DNA of 64,000 nucleotides from Streptacidiphilus jiangxiensis (GCF_900109465.1 NZ_FOAZ01000016.1:9628-73627); one strand, 5' to 3'; shown: positions 15,916 to 25,822, counted from the first letter of the stretch. Notes: generated from the letters alone by a model not told the origin. Program-made: numbers and translations.

Positions 15916-16662
15916 TCAGTGGCGGGAGGAGGCGAGCTCCTGCTCGCCGGGGGCGGCCGCCGTGGCGGCGCGGTGCCCGTCGCGGCGGCCGAACACCACG
16001 GTGACCAGGGCGAGGCCGACCGCTGCGCCGACGAGCTGCGCGACGATGAACCCCGGCGCGGACGCGGGGGCGATCCCGGCGAAGGTGTCGCTGAACATCC
16101 GGCCGACCGTCACGGCGGGGTTCGCGAAACTGGTGGACGAGGTGAACCAGTAGGCGGCCCCGATCCAGCCCGCGACGGCGAGCGGCGCGAAGCGCTCGCG
16201 GCCCGTCCGGCCGAGGCCGAAGATCAGCAGCACCAGGCCGGCCGTGGCCACGGCCTCGGCGAGCCACAGATGTCCGGCCGAGCGGTGGTGCGTCGACCAG
16301 GAAACCAGTGGCTTGGCGAACATGGCGTCGGCCAGCACGGCGCCGGCGATCGCCCCCGCCGTCTGCGCGAGCGAGTAGACGCCGACCTCGCGCAGGTCCG
16401 GGCCGGTGCCGTCGCGGCGGCCGTGCCACCAGGCGGCGAGTGACACGGCCGGGTTGAAGTGCGCGCCGGAGACAGGGCCGAGCAACGCGATCAGCACGGC
16501 CAGGCCGAAGACGGTCGCCAGACAGTTCGCGAGCAGCTGGAGGCCCACGTCCGAGGTCAGGGCGGTGGCCTGGATCCCGGAACCGACCACGACCGCGACC
16601 AGCACGGCCGTCCCTGCGGCCTCGGCGACGGCCCGGCGGGCGAGCGGTGCGGCACTGGTCAT
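15916..16662 (-). CDS. MIP/aquaglyceroporin family channel, probable arsenite efflux
   Basis: A 248-residue integral membrane channel with six hydrophobic helices and the two NPA boxes of the MIP family (AHFNPAVSLAAWW and SFANPAVTVGRMF). Its place between arsR and arsC matches AqpS-type systems, where arsenite made by ArsC flows out down its gradient, so no ArsB or Acr3 pump is needed; none is present here. The ATG at 16662 overlaps the arsR stop (ATGA), giving translational coupling. Transport of glycerol or another small neutral solute cannot be excluded. Confidence 0.85.
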   Translation of the reverse strand: MTSAAPLARRAVAEAAGTAVLVAVVVGSGIQATALTSDVGLQLLANCLATVFGLAVLIALLGPVSGAHFNPAVSLAAWWHGRRDGTGPDLREVGVYSLAQTAGAIAGAVLADAMFAKPLVSWSTHHRSAGHLWLAEAVATAGLVLLIFGLGRTGRERFAPLAVAGWIGAAYWFTSSTSFANPAVTVGRMFSDTFAGIAPASAPGFIVAQLVGAAVGLALVTVVFGRRDGHRAATAAAPGEQELASSRH

Positions 16663-17057
16663 CTCGCGCCTCCGGCGGCAGCGGTCGGGGCCTCGGCCGG
16701 CGCCTGGAGCAGGCTGGACAGTCTGGCCAGCGCGGGCGGCAGCACCCAGTAGTAGACCCAGGTCCCGCGGCGCTCGGAGTCGACCAGACCGGCCTCGCGC
16801 AGCACCTTCAGATGGTGGGAGATCGTCGGCTGGGAGACGTCGAACGGCCCGGTCAGGTCGCAGACACAGGCCTCGCCGCCCTCGAAGGAGGCGATCAGGG
16901 AGAGCAGGCGGAGCCGGATCGGGTCCGACAGCGCCTTGAACATCCTGGCCAGGTCGACGGCCGCGGCCTCGTCCAGCGGCTCGCGGACCATGGGCGAGCA
17001 GCAGACGTCCGCGTCCTGGCCGATGACCTCGAGGGCCGGAAGCTCTGATTTCGACAT
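16659..17057 (-). CDS. arsR: ArsR/SmtB-family arsenic-responsive repressor
   Basis: A 132-residue winged-helix repressor, released from DNA by As(III). Seen: FKALSDPIRLRLLSLIAS (dimer and helix 1-2 region), CVCDL with Cys64 and Cys66 at the usual metal-sensing position, and the recognition segment VSQPTISHHLKVLREAGLVDSE. An additional CC pair (Cys19-Cys20) near the N-terminus could supply further ligands. The ATG at 17057 is preferred over an upstream in-frame extension because homology begins there. It heads arsR-channel-arsC and is divergent from arsI. Confidence 0.9.
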   Translation of the reverse strand: MSKSELPALEVIGQDADVCCSPMVREPLDEAAAVDLARMFKALSDPIRLRLLSLIASFEGGEACVCDLTGPFDVSQPTISHHLKVLREAGLVDSERRGTWVYYWVLPPALARLSSLLQAPAEAPTAAAGGAR

Positions 17058-17151
17058 GCGTCTATGTTGACATCCGTCGATACAGGAGAGCAAGCTCGGT
17101 CCTGCATAGATGCTCATCGAAACAGCCAGATCGTGCCAGTGGAGGTCCGCC
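17058..17151. promoter_or_regulatory. divergent arsR/arsI promoter region
   Basis: The 94 bp between the arsR and arsI starts must hold both promoters. A TTGACA at 17067-17072 reads toward arsI. TCTATG (17061-17066) and a distant CATAGA (near 17105-17110) form a possible pair of half-sites. ArsR proteins normally bind such regions to shut off both sides. No exact operator is claimed. The arsI ribosome site is GGAGG at 17141-17145. Confidence 0.4.
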
Positions 17152-17622
17152 ATGTCCCGCGTCCAGCTCGCCCTCAACGTCGCCGACCTCGAGGCGTCGG
17201 TGGCGTTCTACTCCAGGCTCTTCGGCACCGAGCCCGCCAAGCGCCGCCCCGGCTACGCGAACTTCGCCATCGCCGAGCCCCCGCTCAAGCTCGTCCTCAT
17301 CCAGGGCGAGCCGGGCCAGGAGACCCGCCTCGACCATCTCGGTGTCGAAGTCGCCTCCACCGAGGACGTCGCCGCCGCGACCACGCGCCTCAAGGACGCG
17401 GGCCTGGCCACCTTCGAGGAGAACGACACCTCCTGCTGCTACGCGCTCCAGGACAAGGTCTGGGTCCACGGCCCGGGCAAGGAGCCCTGGGAGGTCTACG
17501 TCGTCAAGGCCGACGCCGACCACCTCGGCAAGGCGCCGGTTCTGGTCGGCGACGCATGCTGCACCGCGCCGGTCTCCGCCGCCGAGCCGACCGAGGCCTC
17601 CGGTTGCGCCTGTGGCGGCTGA
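17152..17622 (+). CDS. arsI: ArsI/CadI-family dioxygenase, C-As bond lyase
   Basis: A 156-residue vicinal-oxygen-chelate protein of the ArsI/CadI family. ArsI enzymes use Fe(II) and O2 to cleave the carbon-arsenic bond of trivalent methyl- or aryl-arsenicals, releasing arsenite. Seen: VQLALNVADLEASVAFYSRLF at the N-terminus (Gln5 a likely metal ligand), LDHLGVEV with His62, the vicinal pair SCCY (Cys95-Cys96) that holds the arsenical, and EPWEVYVVKAD with Glu114. A Cys-rich tail (GDACCTAP and GCACGG) adds thiols. GGAGG 6 nt upstream fixes the ATG. Divergence from arsR-channel-arsC fits arsenic detoxification. Confidence 0.88.
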   Translation: MSRVQLALNVADLEASVAFYSRLFGTEPAKRRPGYANFAIAEPPLKLVLIQGEPGQETRLDHLGVEVASTEDVAAATTRLKDAGLATFEENDTSCCYALQDKVWVHGPGKEPWEVYVVKADADHLGKAPVLVGDACCTAPVSAAEPTEASGCACGG

Positions 17623-17640
17623 CCGACCGCTCCGCAGCCC

Positions 17641-18414
17641 TCAGCGCAGCGCGGCGGCCACCGCCTCCAGTGCCGGCCCCGCGGACTCCTGGGTGAGAAA
17701 GAAGTGCCCGCCGGGGAAGGTGCGGCAGGTGAACGGACCGGTCGTGGCGGACGCCCAGCGTGAGAGGTCGTCGGGGGTGTGGCGGTCGTCGGCGCCGCCG
17801 AGGGCGGTGACCGGGCAGGCGAGCCGCCCGACGGGCGGGTCGGCGTGGTGGCTCTCGCACAGGGCGTAGTCGGCGCGGAAGATCGGCAGGAGGAGGTCGA
17901 GGAGTTCCGGCGTGGCGAGCACGTCCTCCGCGGTTCCGCCCATCTCGCGCAGGTCCTCGACGAGTTCGGTGTCGCTCCACGCGTCGCGGCCGGTCACGGG
18001 TGGCGTGGAGCCGGGTCCGCCGGTGCCGCTGAGCAGGAGGTGCTCGGGCGCGCGTCCGCCGTGTTCGGCAGCGGTCAGGGCGACGCCGTGGGCGAGCAGC
18101 GCGCCCAGGCTGTGGCCGAACAGCGCGTAGGGGAGCGGCACGAGCGCGTCCCGGATCCCGGAGTGCACCGCGGTGACGGTGGCCCGGTAGTCCGTGAGCG
18201 CGGGTTCGTTGAACCGGCCTTCGCGGCCCGGCAGGTGGATGGCGAGGGCCTCGACGTCCCGTGGCAGTCCGGTCGCCCAGGTGCGGTAGAAGGACGGTCC
18301 CGCGCCGGCCGGCGGGAAGCAGAGCAGCCGAAGTCGGGGCGTCGCGCAGTGGTTCAGCGGGCGGAGCCAGGGGGTTGCGCCCGGCGCGTGGCGGGGCGGG
18401 ACGCTCGTGTGCAT
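17641..18414 (-). CDS. type II thioesterase of the peptide cluster
   Basis: A 257-residue alpha/beta hydrolase of the external thioesterase type that clears mis-acylated carrier proteins in NRPS systems. Seen: LLCFPPAGAGPSFYRTW near 31-46, the nucleophile elbow FGHSLGALLAHG (Ser102), ALGGADDRHTPDDL (likely Asp) and FPGGHFFLTQ (His). Length is normal. Start ATG at 18414 lacks a strong ribosome site. It follows MbtH on the same strand but a strong hairpin (18450-18484) separates them, so its transcription may be attenuated. Its stop is 18 bp from the arsI stop, marking the left border of the cluster. Confidence 0.9.
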   Translation of the reverse strand: MHTSVPPRHAPGATPWLRPLNHCATPRLRLLCFPPAGAGPSFYRTWATGLPRDVEALAIHLPGREGRFNEPALTDYRATVTAVHSGIRDALVPLPYALFGHSLGALLAHGVALTAAEHGGRAPEHLLLSGTGGPGSTPPVTGRDAWSDTELVEDLREMGGTAEDVLATPELLDLLLPIFRADYALCESHHADPPVGRLACPVTALGGADDRHTPDDLSRWASATTGPFTCRTFPGGHFFLTQESAGPALEAVAAALR

Positions 18415-18449
18415 GGTGCGGGTGGGAGCCTTCGGATCCGAGGGAGGGT

Positions 18450-18484
18450 GCCGTGGGCCCGGGACGGTGCTTCGGGCCCACGGC
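18450..18484. terminator. 12-bp perfect hairpin between mbtH-like and thioesterase genes
   Basis: Arms GCCGTGGGCCCG (18450-18461) and CGGGCCCACGGC (18473-18484) pair perfectly around an 11-nt loop. It begins 13 bp downstream of the MbtH stop on the minus strand. No T-run follows, as is common for actinomycete terminators. It could terminate, or partially attenuate, transcription entering the thioesterase gene. Confidence 0.6.
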
Positions 18485-18497
18485 CGTGGGGTTCCGC

Positions 18498-18710
18498 TCA
18501 GGCCTCGGCCATGGCGGCGACGAGGCTGGCCGGGCGCATGTCGGTCCAGTTGGTCTCGACGTAGTCGACGCAGGCCTGACGGTTGTCGGGGCCGTGAGCG
18601 GTGGTCCAGCCGGCCGGGACGTCGATGAAGGCGGGCCAGAGCGAGTGCTGGTTCTCCTGGTTGACGAGCACGAGGTAGGTGCTGTCGGCGTCCTCGAAGG
18701 GATTGGCCAT
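18498..18710 (-). CDS. MbtH-like protein
   Basis: A 70-residue MbtH-family chaperone that binds NRPS adenylation domains and aids their folding or activity. The family signature is complete: [19 protein letters not shown], then [15 protein letters not shown] and [10 protein letters not shown], with the three invariant Trp at 25, 35 and 55. AGAAAGGA lies just upstream of the ATG. It is the only MbtH seen in the window and probably serves several of the ten A domains in the divergent operon. A hairpin at 18795-18828 separates it from the dioxygenase gene, so it may have its own promoter in 18711-18794. Confidence 0.95.
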   Translation of the reverse strand: MANPFEDADSTYLVLVNQENQHSLWPAFIDVPAGWTTAHGPDNRQACVDYVETNWTDMRPASLVAAMAEA

Positions 18711-18794
18711 GGGGGGTTCCTTTCTGGATGGTGGTCAGGGCGGGAGTGTTCACCGGCCGACCAGGACAGACCATGATCGACAGCGACGAACAGA

Positions 18795-18828
18795 ACAAGT
18801 CCCTGGCATGACCGCCAGGTGAACTTGT
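18795..18828. terminator. imperfect hairpin directly after the cysteine dioxygenase stop
   Basis: On the minus strand, directly past the dioxygenase stop codon (18830-18832), ACAAGT (18795-18800) pairs with ACTTGT (18823-18828) and CCTGGC (18802-18807) with GCCAGG (18814-18819), with small internal bulges and a 6-nt loop. Position suggests a terminator or attenuator between the cysteate-supply pair and mbtH. Confidence 0.5.
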
Positions 18829-18829
18829 G

Positions 18830-19492
18830 TCAGAGCGGGAGGCTGGGGAGGCCAGGGAAGCCGGACAGTCCCGGGAGGTCGTAGCGTCGGCGGATGCTGC
18901 TGCCGTGGCGCCGGACGTCGGTGCCGTAGACGTGCAGCGAGACCGCGAGGTCGTCGCCGCCGTTGCGGACCAGGTGGATGTCGCCGGGCGGGGTCAGGTG
19001 GGTGACGGTGCCGGGCGGGTTGACCGTCGTCGCCACCGGCTTCAGCTCGGCCCGGCCGTCCGGGTGCCGGTCGAAGCGGTAGCTCGTCTCCTCCTCCGTC
19101 CCGCGGTAGGTGCCGACGACGCACCAGGTGGTGTGGTCGTGGACGGGGGTCGCCTGGCCGGGCAGCCAGACCAGGGCGACCAGCGAGAAGCGTCCCTGCG
19201 GGTCCACGTGCAGGACGTGCTGCCGGTAGTGCTCCGGGTCGGGCTGCAGGTGCTCGGCGGCGAGCAGGTCCGGGTGGCGCAGGAAACCTGCGAGGCGGCG
19301 GGCGACCCGCTCGGCGGTGCGGTCGGCGGGCTCGGTACCGGGGGCGGCGCGCACCGCCCGGGTGAGGACCTCGGCGAGCTCGACCGTCCGCGGCGACGCG
19401 CCGGGCGCGGTGGCGGGCAGGGGTACGTGACCCGGCGCGGGCCGGGTGGGCTGCGCGGGTTGCCGGGGTGAGGGGATGGAGACGAGGGACAT
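18830..19492 (-). CDS. cysteine dioxygenase family thiol dioxygenase
   Basis: A 220-residue cupin of the bacterial cysteine dioxygenase family, which adds O2 to L-cysteine to form cysteine sulfinate at an Fe(II) centre. The three-His site is visible as PVHDHTTWC (His118, His120) and GDIHLVRN (His173). Tyr189 in SLHVYG matches the Tyr of the Cys-Tyr cofactor, and Cys124 lies near the position of its partner, where many bacterial members have Gly. The N-terminal ~35 residues are Pro-rich and poorly conserved. It lies 71 bp downstream of the cysteate-synthase-like gene. That a sulfur-oxidising enzyme sits in an NRPS arm is unusual and suggests precursor supply. Confidence 0.85.
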   Translation of the reverse strand: MSLVSIPSPRQPAQPTRPAPGHVPLPATAPGASPRTVELAEVLTRAVRAAPGTEPADRTAERVARRLAGFLRHPDLLAAEHLQPDPEHYRQHVLHVDPQGRFSLVALVWLPGQATPVHDHTTWCVVGTYRGTEEETSYRFDRHPDGRAELKPVATTVNPPGTVTHLTPPGDIHLVRNGGDDLAVSLHVYGTDVRRHGSSIRRRYDLPGLSGFPGLPSLPL

Positions 19493-19563
19493 GGGGGAAC
19501 CGCTCCTCGGCGCTGGGGTGTCGGCTGAGGGGAATGGGCAGGGAAGACCGGGGTCCGTGGGGT

Positions 19564-20910
19564 CTACGGGCCGGTGAGGACAGCGGGCTGACGGGTGGTC
19601 GCCACGCTGTGGGTGAGTGCGGCGGCGATGTCGGCGACCCACCGCGGGTCGTGGGCGGCCTCGCGCGGGACGACGAGCGTCGGCGCGTTGGCCTCCAAGC
19701 GGTGCTCGCGGCGGTAGCGCGCCCGGCCGCCGCCGGTGATGTTGAGCAGGACGGTGGCGTCCGCGTCGACGCGTCCCTCGCGCAGGGCCGTGCGCAGGGC
19801 GGCCAGGGCGACGCCCGCGGGGGGTTCGATGTCGACGCCCTCCAGCTCGGCGAAGGCCTCCATGGCGGCGCGGGCGGTGGCGCTGTCCTCGGCCAGGACG
19901 TCGCCGCGGCTCTCGCGCAGGGCGGCGGCCAGCCCGCCCGCGGTGTCGTACGGGGGGCGGCGGTTGGTCAGCTCGGGGGCGAACGCCCGGTGGATCGCGT
20001 CGGGTTCGGGGTCGGCGCGCTCCCACGGCCGCACGCCGGTGTGCCAGGCGGTGTGGACGGGAGCGAAGCAGGAGTTCTGGGCGAGGACCAGGCGGGGGAG
20101 CGGCCCGGCCTGCTCGCCGCCGGTACATCGCAGCCGCAGCGCTGCCTCGTGGGCGGCGATGGCTCCGGCCCCGCTGCCGATGGCCTGGACGTAGACGTCG
20201 GGCAGCCGGCCGAGCTCCTCGTAGGCGGCGAGCACGACCGTGCCGAGGCCGTCGCGGCGGCCGACGTTGCGCGTGCCGCCCTCCGGGGTGAAGCCGGGCA
20301 GCGCCGCGATCGCGTCGGCGAGGGCGATCGCGTCCGCGTACTCGGCGTCGGCCACGGCGACCAGCCGGACCGACGGGCCGTAGGGGGTGCGCGAGCGCAA
20401 CTGTCCGAGTGCGCTCTGCGGCACCACCACGACGACGGGCACGTCGTGGCGTGAGCACAGCTCGGCGAAGGCGACGGCGGTGTTCCCGGCCGAGGCGACG
20501 ACCAGGGTGCCGGCGGCCTCGGGGAGCCTGCCGAGGACGGTGGCGGCCTCCAGCTCCTTGAACGAGCAGGTGGTGAGGTCGGCGCCCCACTCGGGGTGGT
20601 AGCCGTTGAAGGCGATCCACAGCTCGCGCAGGCCGAGCTCGGCGCCGAGCCGTGCGGCGCGACGGACGACGGTGCGTCCGGTGTCGGGCAGGCTCCGGCG
20701 CACGGGCAGCCACCGGTGGTAGCGGTAGACGCCCGTCGCCCGGTCGTCCGGGGTGAATCCACCTCGGGTGTACTCGGTTCGCAGCAGGGAGGCGCCGTGC
20801 GGGGCGGGACAGCCGAGTGCCGTCCCGTCGTCCTCGCGGCGGTCGCCGCATTCGCAGCAGACGAGCCGGTAGTGACCGGCGTCGGTCTGTGGCAGTCGGT
20901 CAGCGGGCAT
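19564..20910 (-). CDS. cysteate synthase-like PLP enzyme (threonine synthase fold)
   Basis: A 448-residue fold-type II PLP enzyme. It resembles archaeal cysteate synthase, which makes L-cysteate from O-phosphoserine and sulfite, more than ordinary threonine synthase. Matching segments are WIAFNGYHPEWGADLTTCSF followed by KELEA (likely Schiff-base Lys118), TLVVASAGNTAVAFAE, GFTPEGGTRNVGRRDGLGTV, YVQAIGSGAGAIAAHEAALR and LNITGGG (phosphate-binding Gly loop). These motifs are compared from memory. A Cys-rich N-terminus (LVCCECGDR, LGCPAPH) looks like the small zinc-ribbon-like lobe of that group. It starts the minus-strand arm of the cluster, with the cysteine dioxygenase downstream. Another beta-substituted alanine as product is possible. 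Confidence 0.72.
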   Translation of the reverse strand: MPADRLPQTDAGHYRLVCCECGDRREDDGTALGCPAPHGASLLRTEYTRGGFTPDDRATGVYRYHRWLPVRRSLPDTGRTVVRRAARLGAELGLRELWIAFNGYHPEWGADLTTCSFKELEAATVLGRLPEAAGTLVVASAGNTAVAFAELCSRHDVPVVVVVPQSALGQLRSRTPYGPSVRLVAVADAEYADAIALADAIAALPGFTPEGGTRNVGRRDGLGTVVLAAYEELGRLPDVYVQAIGSGAGAIAAHEAALRLRCTGGEQAGPLPRLVLAQNSCFAPVHTAWHTGVRPWERADPEPDAIHRAFAPELTNRRPPYDTAGGLAAALRESRGDVLAEDSATARAAMEAFAELEGVDIEPPAGVALAALRTALREGRVDADATVLLNITGGGRARYRREHRLEANAPTLVVPREAAHDPRWVADIAAALTHSVATTRQPAVLTGP

Positions 20911-21287
20911 GGTTACCAGTCACCTTGGGATCAGGGTGCTTCACAGGAGGGGTGCGTCGCGGGTCCGGAGTGCGCGGACCCGGGCGTGGAGCGGCGTCGG
21001 TCGAGCAGGACGCGCGGCGGTCACGCACCGTGGCAGTTGTCAATCTAGCCTGTGCCATTCGGAGGAACCCCGTCCGAGGCGGTCCAATGCATGAAGATCA
21101 TCTGAACGGAAGATCAATTTCCACTGTCACGGGCCGTGGTGGAAGGGTCGTTAACCAGGTCAAATGGCAAGGCCTGCATGGGATTTGGCCGAGCCGACAG
21201 CCCCTGGCGGGCAAGTGTCGCTGTTCGGCCAAGGCCGCTAGTGTCCGGATCACTGACGTCCCACCGAAGCAAGCAGAGGAACTGATC
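20911..21287. promoter_or_regulatory. 377-bp divergent control region of the peptide cluster
   Basis: This gap separates the two arms of the cluster and is visibly richer in A/T than its flanks, so both main promoters probably lie here. Toward the aminotransferase, TAGTGT at 21239-21244 resembles a -10 box about 45 bp before the start; its -35 is weak. On the minus strand TAGATT (complement of 21042-21047) is a candidate -10 for the cysteate-synthase gene. An 8-bp direct repeat GAAGATCA occurs at 21093-21100 and 21109-21116, start-to-start 16 bp, and could be an activator site. No StrR-type GTTCGAC inverted repeat is seen. The ribosome site AGAGGA is at 21275-21280. Confidence 0.5.
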
Positions 21288-22622
21288 ATGGGTCCTCGAC
21301 CCGTCGCCGGCCCTGCCGACGGCATCGAAGCCGACTACGCAGAGTTGCTGGTCGGCGATCTCCACGCGTCCCTCGCCTCGCCCGTGAGCGAGTCGATGAA
21401 CTTCCTCAACGAGATCGCGCTGCGCTACCCCGACGCGGTCTCCCTCGCCGCCGGGCGGCCGTACGAGGGCTACTTCGACCTCGACGACCTCCCGCGCTAC
21501 CTGTCGCTGTACCGGCGGCACCTGGCCGAGCGCCTCGGCGGCGACGAGGAGGGCGTGCGCCGCACCGTCCTGCAGTACGGCCGGACCAAGGGCGTCATCC
21601 ACGAACTTGTCGCCGAGCACCTGCGCCTGGACGAGGGCATCCACGCGGACCCGCAGGACCTCGTCGTGACCGTCGGCTGCCAGGAGGCCCTCTACCTGAC
21701 CCTGCGCGCCCTACGCCGGGACGAGCGCGACGTGCTGCTCGCCGTCGCGCCCAGCTACGTCGGCGTGCACGGAGCCGCAGGCCTGGTCGACATGACGCTG
21801 GTGCCGGTCCGTGGCACGGCCGACGGCATCGACCTCGACGACCTGGTGGCGCGCATCCGCGAGATCAGGGCGAGGGGCCTCAACCCCCGCGCCTGCTACG
21901 TGATCCCCGACTTCGCCAACCCCAGCGGCATCCGGATGAGCCTGGAGACGCGCCGGCGACTGCTGCGCATCGCCGCCGAGGAGGACGTGCTCCTCCTGGA
22001 GGACAACCCCTACGGGCTCTTCGGCGACCCGGACGGGCCGCCCACCCTCAAGGCCTTGGACACCGCCGCCCGCGTCGTCTACCTCGGCAGCTTCGCCAAG
22101 ACCGGCCTGCCGGGCGCCCGCGTCGGCTACGTCCTGGCCGAACAGCGCGTCAGCGACGCTCACGGCAGCGCCGGCACGCTCGCGGACCAGCTGGCCAAGG
22201 TCAAGAGCATGCTCACGGTGAACACCTCGCCGATCGCCCAGGCGGTCATCGGCGGCAAGCTGCTGGCCCACGGCTGCAGCCTGCGCGAGGCCAACGTCCG
22301 CGAGATCGCCACCTACCGCGCCAACCTCACCCGGATGCTGGACGGCCTCGAGCGCCGCCTCGGCGACGTTCCCGGCGTCAGCTGGAACGCTCCCGAGGGC
22401 GGCTTCTTCCTGCTGCTCACCGTCCCCTTCCCGGCCGGCGACGACCTGCTGGAGCACTGCGCCTCGACCTACCAGGTGCTGTGGACCCCGGTGCACCACT
22501 TCTACGCCGACACCCGCCCCCGGAACGTCATGCGGCTCTCCTTCAGCCACCTGCGGCCCGAGGAGATCGAGACGGGACTGGACCGGCTGGCCCGGTTCGT
22601 CCGGGACCAGCAGCAGAACTGA
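21288..22622 (+). CDS. hpgT: HpgT-like aminotransferase for arylglycine formation
   Basis: A 444-residue class I PLP aminotransferase of the HpgT/PgAT group, which aminates 4-hydroxy- or 3,5-dihydroxyphenylglyoxylate. Seen: VSLAAGRPYEGYFDLDDLPR, VTVGCQEALYLTL, YVIPDFANPSGIRMSLETRR (NPSG), LLEDNPYGLFG and SFAKTGLPGARVGYVLAE with the Schiff-base Lys. Start ATG at 21288 is chosen from AGAGGA 7 nt upstream, and homology begins soon after. It heads the plus-strand operon and lies 19 bp before dpgA, so here its product is most likely 3,5-dihydroxyphenylglycine (Dpg). No Hpg-forming HmaS or Hmo gene is present in the window. Confidence 0.88.
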   Translation: MGPRPVAGPADGIEADYAELLVGDLHASLASPVSESMNFLNEIALRYPDAVSLAAGRPYEGYFDLDDLPRYLSLYRRHLAERLGGDEEGVRRTVLQYGRTKGVIHELVAEHLRLDEGIHADPQDLVVTVGCQEALYLTLRALRRDERDVLLAVAPSYVGVHGAAGLVDMTLVPVRGTADGIDLDDLVARIREIRARGLNPRACYVIPDFANPSGIRMSLETRRRLLRIAAEEDVLLLEDNPYGLFGDPDGPPTLKALDTAARVVYLGSFAKTGLPGARVGYVLAEQRVSDAHGSAGTLADQLAKVKSMLTVNTSPIAQAVIGGKLLAHGCSLREANVREIATYRANLTRMLDGLERRLGDVPGVSWNAPEGGFFLLLTVPFPAGDDLLEHCASTYQVLWTPVHHFYADTRPRNVMRLSFSHLRPEEIETGLDRLARFVRDQQQN

Positions 22623-22641
22623 CGACGGGACCGATCCACCG

Positions 22642-23730
22642 ATGACGACGACCCTCCCCGCCACGACCGACCTGGCCCGCATCGTCGCGGTCAGCACCGC
22701 CGTCCCGGAGACCTCCTACTCGCAGGCGGAGCTCCTGGACATCTTCCGGATCGAGGACCCCCGCGTCCGATCCGTCTTCCTCAACAGCGCCATCGACCGC
22801 CGTCACCTGACCCTGCCGCCCGAAGGCCCCGACGGCACCCGGGTGATGGAGGTCCAGGGACAGCTGCTCGCCAAGCACAAGACGCACGCCGTCGACATGG
22901 GCGTGCGTGCCGTCCAGGACGTCCTCAAGCAGACCGGGGCCGACCTCTCCGACATCGGCTACCTGTGCTGCGTCACCACGACCGGCTTCCTCACCCCGGG
23001 CCTCAGCGCCCTGATCATCCGCGAGCTGGGCATCGACCCGCACACCAGCCGTCTCGACGTCGTGGGCATGGGCTGCAACGCCGGCCTCAACGCCCTGAAC
23101 GCCGTCAACGGCTGGTCCCGCGCCAACCCCGGCCGGCTGGCCGTCATGGTCTGCGCGGAGGCCTGCTCCGCCGCCTACGTCTTCGACGGCACCATGCGCA
23201 CCTCCGTCGTCAACAGCCTCTTCGGTGACGGCGCCGCCGCAGTCGCGCTGATGGCCGGTGAGCCCGAGCTGCCGCTCGCGCACGCCGAGGGTCCGCGGAT
23301 CCTCAAGTTCGCCAGCTACATCATCACCGACGCCGTCGACGCGATGCGCTACGACTGGGACGACACCCAGGACCGGTTCAGCTTCTACCTCGACCCCCAG
23401 GTCCCCTACGTCGTCGGGGCCCACGCCGAACGCGTCGTCGACCGCCTGCTCGCCGGCACCGGCCTGCGGCGCAGCGACATCCGGCAGTGGTTGGTCCACT
23501 CCGGCGGCAAGAAGGTCATCGACGCCGTCGGCGTCAACCTCGGCCTGACCCGCCACGACGTCCGCCACACCACCGGGGTGCTGCGCGACTACGGCAACCT
23601 CTCCAGCGGCTCGTTCCTCTTCTCCTACGAGCGCCTGCTGCAGGAGCAGGTCGTCGAACCCGGCGACCACTGCGTGCTGATGACCATGGGCCCCGGCTCG
23701 ACGATCGAGACCGCGCTCGTCCGCTTCTGA
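22642..23730 (+). CDS. dpgA: 3,5-dihydroxyphenylacetyl-CoA synthase, type III polyketide synthase
   Basis: DpgA condenses four malonyl-CoA units toward 3,5-dihydroxyphenylacetyl-CoA, the carbon skeleton of Dpg. The 362-residue chalcone-synthase-fold protein shows the catalytic triad: Cys145 in GMGCNAGLNALN, His286 in LVHSGGKK and Asn319 in YGNLSSGS. GPGSTIETAL near the C-terminus is the usual closing motif. Length matches the family. It precedes dpgB by 85 bp, and the full A-B-C-D order as in glycopeptide clusters leaves little doubt about the role. Confidence 0.95.
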   Translation: MTTTLPATTDLARIVAVSTAVPETSYSQAELLDIFRIEDPRVRSVFLNSAIDRRHLTLPPEGPDGTRVMEVQGQLLAKHKTHAVDMGVRAVQDVLKQTGADLSDIGYLCCVTTTGFLTPGLSALIIRELGIDPHTSRLDVVGMGCNAGLNALNAVNGWSRANPGRLAVMVCAEACSAAYVFDGTMRTSVVNSLFGDGAAAVALMAGEPELPLAHAEGPRILKFASYIITDAVDAMRYDWDDTQDRFSFYLDPQVPYVVGAHAERVVDRLLAGTGLRRSDIRQWLVHSGGKKVIDAVGVNLGLTRHDVRHTTGVLRDYGNLSSGSFLFSYERLLQEQVVEPGDHCVLMTMGPGSTIETALVRF

Positions 23731-25797
<2,067 letters not shown>

Positions 25798-25822
25798 CGG
25801 CCGGTCCGGTCGCCGCACCGCT

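Noticed and set aside
17641-18414. Second release thioesterase for the peptide
   Set aside because: Its size and motifs are those of a type II editing thioesterase, and synthetase 2 already ends with its own releasing domain.
19564-20910. Ordinary housekeeping threonine synthase
   Set aside because: The fold is shared, but FNGYHPEWGA, CSFKELEA and PEGGTRNVGRRDG fit cysteate synthase better as I remember it, and the neighbour is a cysteine dioxygenase. Not fully excluded.
20911-21287. StrR/Bbr-type operator in the divergent region
   Set aside because: I looked for GTTCGAC with its inverted partner and found only an unrelated ttcggcc stretch.
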